From Theristus sp. LFF4_11 (lineage: Eukaryota > Nematoda > Chromadorea > Monhysterida > Xyalidae), in contig JASANC010005620.1 of NCBI GenBank assembly GCA_030248135.1, positions 52,386-116,385 of the forward strand: a stretch of 64,000 nucleotides of DNA. The letters run 5' to 3'. Each line of letters begins with the position of its first letter. Positions within the stretch are counted from its first letter, which is position 1. Below, piece by piece: positions 1-10,400 of this stretch. A program made the position numbers and the translations under genes. A model generated the notes under the pieces. That model made no database searches. It had not been told where the DNA came from and worked only from the letters and a program-made list of their open reading frames with translations.

Positions 1-44
1 AGTTACATGTAATTACACAGTTATCGTTATTCCCAACTTTACAA

Positions 45-1893
45 TGAAGAATGTCAAGTTATCATATATTTAGCTTGTATTATAGACTTTAAAGACAAAA
101 AATCATGATTTTTGAGCAAAAATTCATGATTTTTGGGTGGTCCGAGAAAATTTTTGGGGGGTGTCACTGTTACTTAGGTCCATCTAGGGGGGGGGGGTGG
201 GGGGGGGGTCTAGCAAAGTTCGAGGGGGGTGTGGATGGTCCAGTGTCAGGTTTTGGGGGGTGGGTGTCGCGTGACCCCCCACCCCCCCCCCCACGCGGAG
301 GTCTCGGGTGCTCTGGGGGGGGTGTACCCCCCCCCACCCCCCCTCGTCTTCGGTACTGATGGGGAGTGGGGGGGGTGGACCCCCCCACAGAAAATTTTGA
401 AAAAATGCCCCCCCCCCAGGGGACCCCCATGGGGGGGGGGGTCCCACGTTACTATAGGTTGGACCCCCCCCCCCTCACTTTTTGGTCGGCACCCCCCCCC
501 CACGGCACCATACCCCCCCCCTTCGAAAATTGTTTTGGGCCCACGGTACTGCTCTGGGGGGTGTACCCCCCCACCAGTAGCGAAAGTGCGGGGGGTGGGG
601 GGGTCCACCCCCCCCGCAGCCACAAATCCTGCCCGTGCACGGGCAGATACCCGTGTACCCCCCTCCCCCCTTTACCTCGACACGGGTACTAGACTCCCCC
701 CACCCCCCTCCGCGAGAAAACACGGGATCGCACCCCCCCCTCACGGTGGTCCTCAATTTTTTCCAAAAATACCGTAATTTTTGCATTTTTCTTGACGTTT
801 GTGTCTTCCCTGCATAGATTTTGTTGTTTCTGACCAAACAAGCAGCTTGTTTGCACAAAATATTCTGTATTTTACAAGAATTTATGTGTTTTTCTAAGGC
901 AAAAATTTGGTATTACCCGTGCGATCCCGTGCACCCCCCCTCACGAAATTTTTCTGCCAGTGCACCCCCCCCTCAGGAAAATTTGCTGCCCGTGCACCCC
1001 CCCCTCACCGAGAAGGCACCTGACCCCCCCCTCTAAAATTAGGCAAACACCCCCCCCCCCTCACCCGAGGTCCCGCTTTCGCTACTGCCCCCCACCAGTA
1101 CCGAACGCGAAAGCAAATTTTCGAGGGGGGATGTCGTCACGTGGGGGGGGGGTGCCAAAAATTTTTCAGTGGGGGGGGGGTGTCAGTCATAGTACAGTGA
1201 CACCCCCCCAGGCGTGGGCCATGGGGGGTGCACTATTGTAGAAAAATTTCTGGGGGGGTGCACACCCCCCACCCCACCCATGAGATTTTTTCGCTTAAAT
1301 TTTGAAGGAAAAACGCTAAATTTTGCTGCAAAATCTTTGAAATTACAATGAATAATGTCAAGTTATCATATATTCAGCTTATATCATGGACTTTATAGAC
1401 AAAAAATCATGATTTTTGGGTGGTCCAAGAAAATTTTTGGGGGGTGTCACTGTTACAGGTCCATGTAGGGGGGGTGGGTGGGGTGTCTAGCAAATTTCGA
1501 GGGGGGGGTGTGTGGATGGTCCAGTGTCAGGTTTTGGGGGTGGGTGTCGCGTGACCCCCCCACCCCCCCCCCAAGCGTAGGTCTCGGGTGCTCTGGGGGC
1601 AGTACCGTGGGCCCAAAACAATTTTCGAAGGGGGGGGGGGGATGGTGCCATGGGGGGTGCATTTTTTCAAAATTTTCTGTGGGGGGGTCCACCCCCCCCC
1701 CACCCCCCATGATAATTTTTCGCTTAAATTTTGAAGGAAAAACGCTAAATTTTGCTGCAAAATCGTTGAAATTACAATGAAGATGGTCAAGTTATCATAT
1801 ATTCAGCTTATATTATGGACTTTATAGACAAAAAATCATGATTTTCGAAAAAAAAATTTAGGGTGTACGGAAAATTTTGGGGGGGGGTCTCCA
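45..1893. repeat. G/C-homopolymer-rich repeat field
   Basis: Runs of 6-12 G or C alternate with short AT-rich spacers. A recognisable unit (AT-rich block with TCAAGTTATCATATAT, then a GGGGGGTGTCACTGTTAC junction, then G and C runs) starts near 45, 1,348 and 1,776; the last two are about 428 bp apart and the first gap is about three times that, so this looks like a degenerate tandem array. Between about 900 and 1,060 a shorter motif, CCCGTGCACCCCCCC, recurs. The long Gly/Pro-rich reading frames here are products of the homopolymers, not genes. Confidence 0.75.
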
Positions 1894-1894
1894 C

Positions 1895-2719
1895 TAGGGT
1901 TGTTAAAAAAAACAAAAATCGTCATTTTTGTTTTTGTTTTTTTAAATTTTTTTTTTTAATTTTAAAAATCAAAGTTGTGCTAAATCAATCAGGGAGTCCG
2001 AAGAACCACATATGATATGCAAGCGCCTCCCGAATGACACCCGTGTGGCGGAACTTTGCAGATTTTGTTTTGGTGACCTCCCTCAATTACCCCTTTTCCA
2101 AACCGTCACCATGCCTCTTCTTGTGTTTCTTGTCCGTCCATGGCGTAGCGGTAGAACTTCGGCCTACAGTTCTGTGGGTACCCGGTTCGAACCTCGCTGT
2201 GGACAAGACATACTCGTGGAAAATTAGAGTGACCAACAAACATCTCATGGTCTATTCCCTCCTGAGCCGAGGGTAAAATTGGGCTCGGGGCAGTAATTGC
2301 CCGTCTCCGCCGGAGTTTGGTACCTTCGGGTTTCCGGAACCGGCGCGCGTATAATTAAAAATAAATAAAAAAATAAATTGCAAACGGTGCAGCGAGCACA
2401 ATCGGACGCTCTGCGAGGCTAATCGTCACCTTATCTGCATCGGAAATGGTAGGCTAAGCTTTGGGACGCTCAAAAACTTCATCGCAGATGTTGTCGAAGC
2501 CTAAAATCAGTCGGTAAAACGGCCCAAAATCGACTGCTAAAGGTTTTACGAGGTATAATCAAAGAAAATTTTTGTTGAACTTTCGAAAAATTGTGCCAAA
2601 ATTGAGGTTTTCAGAGCATATTAGAGGAAAATTTTTCGAATTTAAAAAAAAAATCGGCATTTTTGTTTTTTTTTAATCACTTTTTTTTTTTAAATTTTCA
2701 TTTTTGTTTAACAACCCTA
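1895..2719 (+). mobile_element. hAT-type non-autonomous element, left copy
   Basis: The ends are TAGGGTTGTTAA and its reverse complement, and 8 bp (GTCTCCAC) flanks it on both sides, the duplication length of hAT transposons. No transposase frame is present. Its interior is the reverse complement of the neighbouring copy at 2,728-3,454, except that a tRNA-derived SINE (2,133-2,378) replaces roughly 155 bp found in that copy. Confidence 0.8.
2133..2378 (+). repeat. tRNA-derived SINE
   Basis: The head looks like a tRNA gene: an A-box-like TGGCGTAGCGG near 2,141 and a perfect B box GGTTCGAACC at 2,184-2,193, with GTCCA/TGGAC able to pair as an acceptor stem. A non-tRNA body follows, ending in TTCCGGAACCGGCGCGCG and an A/AAT-rich tail. 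It sits inside a hAT element. The same CCGGAACCGGCGCGCG tail recurs at about 33,602. I call it a SINE rather than a tRNA gene because of the long body and tail. Confidence 0.75.
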
Positions 2720-2727
2720 GTCTCCAC

Positions 2728-3454
2728 TAGGGTTGTTAAACAAACATGAAAATTTTTTTTTTTAAAAAAAGAAATGAGTAAAAAAAAGAAAAAAATGACG
2801 ATTTTTTTTTAAAAAAAAATTCGAAAAAATTTTTTCTAATATGCTCTGAAAACCTCAATTTTGGCACAATTTTTCGAAAGTTCAACAAAAATTTTCTTTG
2901 ATTATACCTCGTAAAACCTTTAGCAGTCGATTTTGGGCCGTTTTACCGACTGATTTTAGGCTTCGACAACATCTGCGATGAAGTTTTTGAGCGTCCAAGC
3001 TTAGCCTACCATTTCCGATGCGTAAGGTGATTCGCCTCGCAGAGCGTCCGATTGTGCTCGCTGCTCCGTTTGCAAGCGCTACGTTGTCTGGTTGCTGCTT
3101 CGTGTCGTGTCGTCGCGACACCATCAGAAGAATTGATCGAATTTCAAGGCGGTATGTTTGTCTTCACTTTAGCATTAGCTTAGCTGGGGACAATTAGTGA
3201 CGTTTTGGAGGTCAAAACACAAGAAGAGGCATGGTGACGGTTTGGAAAAGGGGTAATTGAGGTCACCAAAACAAAATCTGCAAAGTTCCGCCATACGGGA
3301 GTCATTCGGGAGGCGCTTGCATATCATATGTGGTTCTTCGGACTCCCTGATTGATTTAGCACAACTTTGATTTTTGAAATTTTTTTTTTTAAAAAAAAAT
3401 ATTTTTTTTTTTAAAAAACAAAAATGACGATTTTTGTTTTTTTTAACAACCCTA
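2728..3454 (-). mobile_element. hAT-type non-autonomous element, right copy (inverted)
   Basis: The same TAGGGTTGTTAA termini as the left copy, separated from it only by the shared 8-bp GTCTCCAC, which appears a third time after this copy. The interior is colinear with the left copy in reverse, so the pair forms a long near-perfect palindrome. No transposase frame is visible. Confidence 0.8.
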
Positions 3455-4410
3455 GTCTCCACTCTCCGCCAGACAAAATTTCATGGGGGGTGTGGGGGTT
3501 TGCCTACTTTATTCAAAAAGCGTAAAATAAAACGCGCTTTTAAAGACGTTTTGGAAAAATATTTGCATTTTGCTTGAGTTACAATTGTTCGGGAACATTT
3601 TAGCCGAAAGAAAGAAAGAACAACGCGCGACAAATGGAGATGAAGATGAAGCTGGCAGTGGACTGAGATGAGAATGACGATGGCGACTGGGCGGGGAATG
3701 GAACGGGTTACGGGTAGGGTTCAGTCAAAAAGAAAGACTAAGTGATTTTATTTTGACTTTGATCGAATTCTAAACCAAATTGACGAAAAGTCGACGTCAA
3801 CGTCAACTGATTGAATTGAATCAAACAAAACTCATTGACAGTTTTCGTTGTTTCGGGAAGCGATTATATCAGCAATCAAAGGGTGCCTTCTCCATTTTTT
3901 AGTCCGTGTCTGATCCTGATGTGGATGGACGTCATCACGTATCAGATTCAGATTCAGAAAACTCGCAGTTCGCAGATGCATCAATCGGTCCAGTGTCATC
4001 ATGACGTCTTCTTCATTCCCGACGCAGACATTTCATGCCACCGCAACATGGGCGGTGGAAATGCTGACGGATAGTGAAGTTTTTATGTTTTCGTTCTTTG
4101 CTTTGTTGTTTTTTAAGCTGATTTGAAAAATTTTTCAGAAATGACACCGAAACACGACCATGGGGAGCTGACAATTCGTTTAACGGACGACCGACGATTA
4201 TTGAGTCGATGGAATTTCAGCAGCTTATCAGCCGTAGTCCTTCATTCACTCACAGTTCTGAGTTCACACACTACACACAATGGTAATGCATGAAGTCGTC
4301 AACATTGACTTTGGCTTGAAAATCCATTTGAGTTTAAAATAATCAAGCTGATTGAGTTGTGGTCTTACAAATCGCCGAGATTGTGTCGCGATTCTATTGG
4401 AGATCATAAC
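3455..4410. other. Unassigned spacer
   Basis: I see no gene I can name. A Ser/Asp-rich reading stretch (VSDSDSENSQFADASIGP, about 3,945-4,005) looks coding-like and could be an exon of the DNAJC21-like gene or of something else, but no flanking exon supports it. A GAAAGAAAGAAAG microsatellite lies near 3,608. Confidence 0.4.
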
Positions 4411-4650
4411 CATGCCCGCCCGACGGTGTGGGGTACCGATGTGCGCAACCCTCAAACCGGTGTGCAGGCCGCCAGAACAAACTGCGAGATTTAATTCATT
4501 GCACCGGGACCGGCTGCCTTGCAAATGGTGCGCACCCCTCAAAATGGTGCCGAGCCCTCAAAATGGTACACAGCCTTCAAACCGGTGTCGCCGAAATGCC
4601 ACCGCAAAAATTTCTTGCGGGTTGCACACCGGTTTTGAGGGCTGCGCACG
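4411..4650. repeat. Palindromic interspersed repeat, copy 1
   Basis: GCCCGACGGTGTGGGGTACC and the ACCGGTGTGCA / TGCACACCGGT arms face each other; the unit recurs at 15,957-16,179 in an intron of the E2 gene. Short CCCTCAAAATGGTG repeats lie between the arms. No coding capacity. Confidence 0.7.
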
Positions 4651-5097
4651 TTGATGTGGAGCAAGACGAGATGGATGGAGGGGGGGGGGGGGCGGAGGTG
4701 AACGGGGATCGATCGTGCATAGCGCGCTCTATTGTCTCGTCTGTGAGCGAGCCTTCAAATCGTTCGTGCGGTTGTTTTTTGTAGTTTCAGGAAGACTAAA
4801 CAAAACTTTCTGATTGGTACGCTGGTTTGCGTGATAGCGTGAAAAAAACGTGATGACTGTTGCAAGCTCTGCATCTGAGAGAATTTCTAGCATGAGCCAT
4901 ATGGGCATCCCAAAATAAGTTAAGCTTTCTTAGTAACCAGTGCGCAGAACAATGTTGTTCATTGGTTAGATCGGAGCTGACAGGGTTAGAAATGTTATTG
5001 TTGGTACCTGTACAGTCTATCCTTCTACATCATATGCAATCAGCTGATTGGTTGGTGACCACGTGATGCACAAATTCAGGGCATAATCGTCTTGCAG

Positions 5098-5882
5098 TCA
5101 AAAGCAACGCGCCAACCAGGACCGATCAAAAAAAAAATCACCGCGACGCAGTGGTTGAGCTAAAGAAACAACTGACCGAAGAGGATTGGACTTTGCTGAA
5201 TGACACGATCCAGGATGATAATGACGTCGACGACGTGGGCGAAATGCAGAACGGAAACACCAGGTTGGATAAAAAATGCTCAAGTTTTGTTGGAAAGAGG
5301 CGAAGAATAAAGAAAAAATTGGGTACTCGACTGCAGGTCACCGCAGCCGGGCAGAAAAGGCAAAAAGAAACGGCAACGCAAGAAACAACAAGCACAGCTG
5401 CCTAGCACGCCGTCTTCCAGCTCCGATTCAGACCGGGAACAAGACTTATCATTGAATGAAACGAACGGTAAAACACAAAATGACAAAATTGCCGCGAAAT
5501 TAGATGACAACGACGACGAAGAAGAATACTCGGCTGCGGTTCTGGAGCGATACGTGCACGAAATGAAGCTGAACTCGAATGGTACCTCAAAAAAAACGAT
5601 TCAACCAAACAAGTGAACACGGCCACTTTGAACGGCGACTCAGACGTGAAACCAACAGTGTCCTCCAGCCAAAAATCCACCGGCCCGTCGCCGCCGCCGC
5701 CCGATCCATTCGCAGTCTCGGATAAGTGTCGCACTTGCGGAACGTCGTTTGCGTCTCGGACAAAGCTGTTTGCGCATTTGAAACAGAGTGGCCATGCGAG
5801 GGTGGTGGTCGTTTTATTAAACGATCCAAATTGTGAGCCGTCCGGGGGCAATAAACGGGCGAAAGGGGCGAAACGCGGATAG
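5098..5882 (+). pseudogene. DNAJC21: DNAJC21 (JJJ1)-like protein, C-terminal part only
   Basis: Exon 5,098-5,263 starts after TCTTGCAG and encodes HRDAVVELKKQLTEEDW, which matches the stretch following the first zinc finger of DNAJC21. A 73-bp intron leads to exon 5,337-5,882, with a Lys/Arg block (KKKRQRKKQQ), an acidic Ser-rich linker and a C2H2 finger C-x2-C-x12-H-x5-H (about 5,727-5,795, ASRTKLFAHLKQSGHAR), the family's C-terminal finger. DNAJC21 is an Hsp70 co-chaperone of 60S ribosome biogenesis. The J domain and first finger are not visible upstream, where repeats lie. The reading frame breaks at an 8-A run (5,589-5,596); one base would restore it, so this is either a decayed fragment or a gene with a homopolymer sequencing error. 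Confidence 0.7.
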
Positions 5883-6509
5883 CAGAACGGCAAATAGAGT
5901 TCGTTGGCGGGAAATTGGAAGTCTCTCCTGTGACATTGTGTGATTGGTTTTATTAATTGAGCAAGCAACAGGTTTTCTGGTTTGTTGCAGAATGCTTGCT
6001 TGGTTTGGACCTGATGTTTACCTATCATACTTTTCTCATTGTTGCATTAGAACAGATTTAGTCAAATGGTGCTATGCTGCTTCTCACAGTATGTCTATTT
6101 AAACCTGTCATTTTTTTGCAGAATACAGAGCTCGCAAAAGAAGAAAGAACAGAATTGGAGTAAATTGCAAGATAACACATTTGGCCACAAATAGCGTATT
6201 TGATTTCAACCAAAACCCGATACATTTATTCTGCTTACTGTACTAATAAGTTTTGGGTGCTCTGCATTCTGCAAAAACGTAAGGGTTCAAACAAACATAC
6301 TCCACTTGTTGCGTAAGCAACAACCTGTTTTCGTTTTGATTGTTTGCTTGTTTGTTTGTTGGGTGTGTTTCGGATTTTTCTGTTGTTTTGTACTGGTTGA
6401 CTTTACCAACTAAATTGTTTCGCTTTTTTGGTGATTTCACAGAGTGATTTGTCCAAATTTATGAGTCTGTGATAAACCGTCCACTGGTGACCTGAAAACC
6501 ATTTTCACT
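5883..6509. other. Spacer with interspersed repeat related to 55,938-56,134
   Basis: From about 6,099 a stretch starting AAACCTGTCA and containing AGAGCTCGCAAAAGAA, CCAAAACCCGATACAT and TGCTCTGCATTCTG matches the element at 55,938-56,134, where the two ends are inverted. No gene is seen. Confidence 0.5.
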
Positions 6510-6689
6510 ATGCCCTCGGATGTGAAAAAGCGATCAGAAACGGTGAATGAACCGAAACAAACAAAGGACAACGATGTTGTTTCGGAAATAAAACAGAAGC
6601 TTGATTGGGTGTACGGCTATAACGGTGCACAGAGCCGATCAACGGGAAAATGGATTGGAACGAATTGGCCAAAAGGCTTCTTCGCATAG
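6510..6689 (+). CDS. Short ORF with EML-type HELP-like motif (hypothetical)
   Basis: A 59-codon frame from ATG to TAG. It encodes a basic/acidic start (MPSDVKKRSETVNEPKQTK) and then KLDWVYGYNGAQSR, which resembles the KLEWVYGYRG motif that opens the HELP region of EML microtubule-associated proteins. Real EML proteins continue into WD40 repeats; here the frame stops 20 residues later, and no WD repeats were found downstream. It may be a first exon (a GT follows the Asn of GYN), a broken gene copy, or chance. Confidence 0.3.
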   Translation: MPSDVKKRSETVNEPKQTKDNDVVSEIKQKLDWVYGYNGAQSRSTGKWIGTNWPKGFFA

Positions 6690-7426
6690 AACTTTAATCG
6701 TTAAAGGTGAATCAGTGAACTGATTGAATCGATGGGCAATAAAGATAAAAGCCTGATCAGGTTTGAAAAGCGTTCAGTTTCATATTTTCATTCCTCATTT
6801 CAATAAAAAACGTTTCAATTCAATTTCAGCACTCCTTCCGTGATTGTTTAGGACGTTTGGCATTTTTCCCAGTCGCGCAAGCTCGGAGCGTGTGTAATGA
6901 CAAGTGCGGAGCGTGTGCGCTGCGCTAGTGGATGATGAGCATGAGCATACTGAAACATGTGCGCGTGCGTTTTGAATAAAGAAGCATAACGGGGTGTGGG
7001 GGGGGGGGGTGTCGGCCAAATTTTCGAGGGGGGGGTGCCCGGTTTTAGGGGGGGTGGCACGGTGCCCCCCCCACCCCCCACCCGACGGTCTCTGGTGCTC
7101 TGGGGGGTGTACTGTACCCCCCCCCCCACCCCCCCTCGCCCACGGTACTGTCTGGGGGGGTGTTTTACTTTTTGTCCTGTTTTACTGTTGAAAATGCAAC
7201 TTTCCCTCTATGAAATGGACATAATTTCAAAACACGATTTTCGCTCTTATAGTTTTTCGGATCGTTCTGAAAATAGTCTAGCTGAACTCAGCTCGACGAA
7301 ACGCTTCGAACGAACCTAACTTGTAAAAAAAAATTTAATTTTTTTTTAATTAAAAAAAAATTCGGGTTTTTTTCCTAGCCCTGGACCTGACGCACACGAG
7401 GGTGAGACAATCATTCAATTCATAAT
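6690..7426. repeat. Spacer with G/C-run repeat (6,993-7,160)
   Basis: A shorter relative of the 5' repeat field, with GGGGGGGGGGTGTCGG and CCCCCCCACCCCCCC-type runs. The stretch 7,320-7,372 is AT-rich and ends in CCTAGCCCTGG, which resembles one hAT-type end. No gene. Confidence 0.5.
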
Positions 7427-10400
7427 ATGACAGCGACGACGGCCGCAACTAAGGAACAGTACACAGAGGATCAAAACGTGCCAGCCGTTGCAGAATTTGA
7501 GACCTGGTTCCAGACTCATTCGGATGAGAATGTCTTGTTGTTCTTGAGCGAGGTACTTACCTAGGTATTATGCTTCCGGCTTCGTACAAAGATGAACAAA
7601 AGTTTCTCATAGGTGAAACAAGACCCTGTCGGTGTTGTGTTGTTAGGTCGCAGAACATGCAACTCAAAGTCAGCAACGTGTATTTTTGTCGTGTGGTGTG
7701 TTTACCAACAAATGCTTTCAGAAACTAAAGGGGCAATATTTTGTGACGCGTCGCTGTGTTATTCATTTTTTATTTTAACTTTTCATTTGCAGACACGTCA
7801 CCTCGATTCCGGTGAAGTTTGTCTTGATTGTGCGTTCAGCGACGGTAGCCGTAACTTTGTCGTCACCGTGCCTGCTGGTCTGTGCTGTGTAGGGTTCGCA
7901 TGGAACCGGTTTTACCGAAAAAAAATTTCCAGTTTTTTCCTGTGAAAATTAAAAAAACGGTTTTTAAAGGTTCAGATGCTTTTTTCGATTGTACTTTTTA
8001 TTTTTTATTGGTGGTGGCGGGGACTGGCGGCTAAATTCTGGACACTTGGATGCTGGGAAAAATGAGGAAATAAACGGTTTTAAAACAAAAATAAAACCGT
8101 TTTTCCTGGCCATATAGAACCGGTTTTTTACAAACCCCAGTGCTGTGTAATCGCACTGTTTCGCTTCTATCAGTTGCTTGTGTTCTTTATTTTTCTCTAA
8201 ACGTGCGGCGCCTCATTGACGTTGAGTTGTATTGTGTCTTCATTATTCGTTTCATATTTTGCAGAATATCCAAACTGTCAGTCACATTGTTTCAAAGTTG
8301 ATTCGATCACCGGCAGTCGTTCAGACCAAGACTTTTGTCATCAGTTGCAGCAATTCGCCACTGCCAGTGCAGGACAGTTCAAGCTCAGTGCTCTGTTGAC
8401 ACGGTGAATAGTGAATACTGCTGCGTATTTTTGTTAATTGCTTGAACGTTGCGCTTTTCAAACGTCTAATCCTGACAACCTGATAGTTGGACACGGTCTT
8501 GGAACAGGTGATTATATCAGCAGTTTTGCAGAGCACTGTCACTGCACATGCACCGTTGCGCAAGCACTTCGTCAGCAACACATACGGTGACCGTCACTTC
8601 AACGTTTTTTTTGTTACTGTTGTTTCGAAATAGCGTCATTATTGCAAGCTGATGTGATGTGGCTACAGTCTATCTCGCTAATATATGCAACTAGCTGATT
8701 AGTTGGTCATAGCAATTCTCAGCGCTCATTGGTTAGTCATGAACAGTTCTCAGCGCTCATTGGTTGGTCAGGATAAATTCTCAGCGCTGATTGGTTAGTC
8801 ATTACGTCATGTTGCATATATTTTCCAGGTGGACTGTACATATTGAGCAGCTTTACACTATTCAGCAATGCGCACTTTTGCAGGCAGTGAACGACACGGA
8901 CGAGCGCTCGTCAAGTGGCCGCGGCAGTGACTATGCAGGTGCGTGGCGTGTGCTTGTGTGCTGTGTTGCGTGCCATTTTGTTGGTTGTTGCAGACGACGA
9001 TTCCGTGCAATACGAGCCGGACGATGAAGCGATGGACGCTGATGATACTTTGTTCACCACCAATTTTGACATCGAAATGGACATGCGCAAAGTATACTCA
9101 TTGGCTTTTCCAGTTTTGTTCAACTTGCTTGGACCTTGGATGGTATTCACTCAAGTGTTCTGTTTGTCTTAGGGCATCTGCAACAACTAAAGTACAGGGT
9201 GGGCCAAAAAAAAAGGTTCCATTTTCAAACTGCTGTCACTGGCTGGTATTTCAATATTATGAGCTGAAATTTTCAGCATTGATGAAACATGTGATGCCAT
9301 TTTTCTGACAAAATTTTTATCCAGTTTGGTGAAGTAGATTCAGTTTTACAGCACAATGTTTAAAAATTTCCAAATTTTCAAAAAAACGGATTTTTAACCA
9401 AGAATTTAACAACGAATCATTGCTTATAGACATCCAAATCATCATCAAGGTTTGTCGTCCGGCAGCGGCTGGATGGAATTTTACGCGAAACTGGCGAGTC
9501 ACTGCAGAAAAACTTTCAGATTGCTCCCACCAGATAGCACACCAGACCCGTTGTTCTGCTGTCCACTTAACCATGACGAAACTGCAGAAAACTGAAACTG
9601 AAACACTGTTTTTATTCAAACCGCAGAAAAACTTTTCAAAAGAAACAAATTAACAGACAGAGCAACACAGAAAACAAAAAAATCAACTGAACAATTCTTT
9701 CTGTCGCAGTCGCATGGCTGCTGACTCGAGTCCGTTGTGAAACATCAGAATTTCGCTCGAGGTGCTCAAATGCAATTCAAGTGTGAGACCTTTCCACTAT
9801 GAGCGCATGATTTGAACTATCACGGGTATCCAAAAAGACCAATTTGTCACCTTCGCAACAGTTTCAAAATTGAATCACGCATCTTGATACTAATTTTTTC
9901 TTGCACTCATTTCAGTCAATCTGTTGATTTTTCGAGCTTTTTAGAAAATCTGCCACAGTGAGCGCTAGGAATTATATATCGGAAAAAAATTTTTGTCAGT
10001 AAAATGGCAACGCATGTTTTATCAGTGCTGAAAATTTCAGCTCATAATATTAAAACACCAGCCAGTGACAGCAGTTTGAAAATGGAACCTTTTTTTGGCC
10101 CACCCTGTATTTGGATTAGTTAGGCCATGTTTGCTTGGTCATCTTTTTGCGGCGTGTTTTGCATTTGCACACAGACGTCTGAGGGCGACGTTTACGGTTA
10201 CATTCGGGAAGTGATTTGTTTCAGAAACGTTGGGCGGTGACAGAGAAAGCATTACGTGAGCGACTGAAAGAAGAAAAACGCAGCAGCGAAGCGGCGACAG
10301 ACGACCCGGACGCTGAATCAACGTCTTCAGTGAAACGTTTGTCTCGAATCGTCAGATTAAATTGCCTATTTTTTCATTTGTGGCTCTGGCTCCCCAATCG

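Noticed and set aside
105..860. Several Gly/Pro-rich open frames of 80-180 codons on both strands
   Set aside because: They overlap in all frames and are direct products of G and C homopolymer runs; no start context, splice site or domain.
2133..2204. A tRNA gene
   Set aside because: A and B boxes are present but the head is joined to a SINE body and A-rich tail and lies inside a hAT element. The same holds for 39,498-39,583 on the minus strand.
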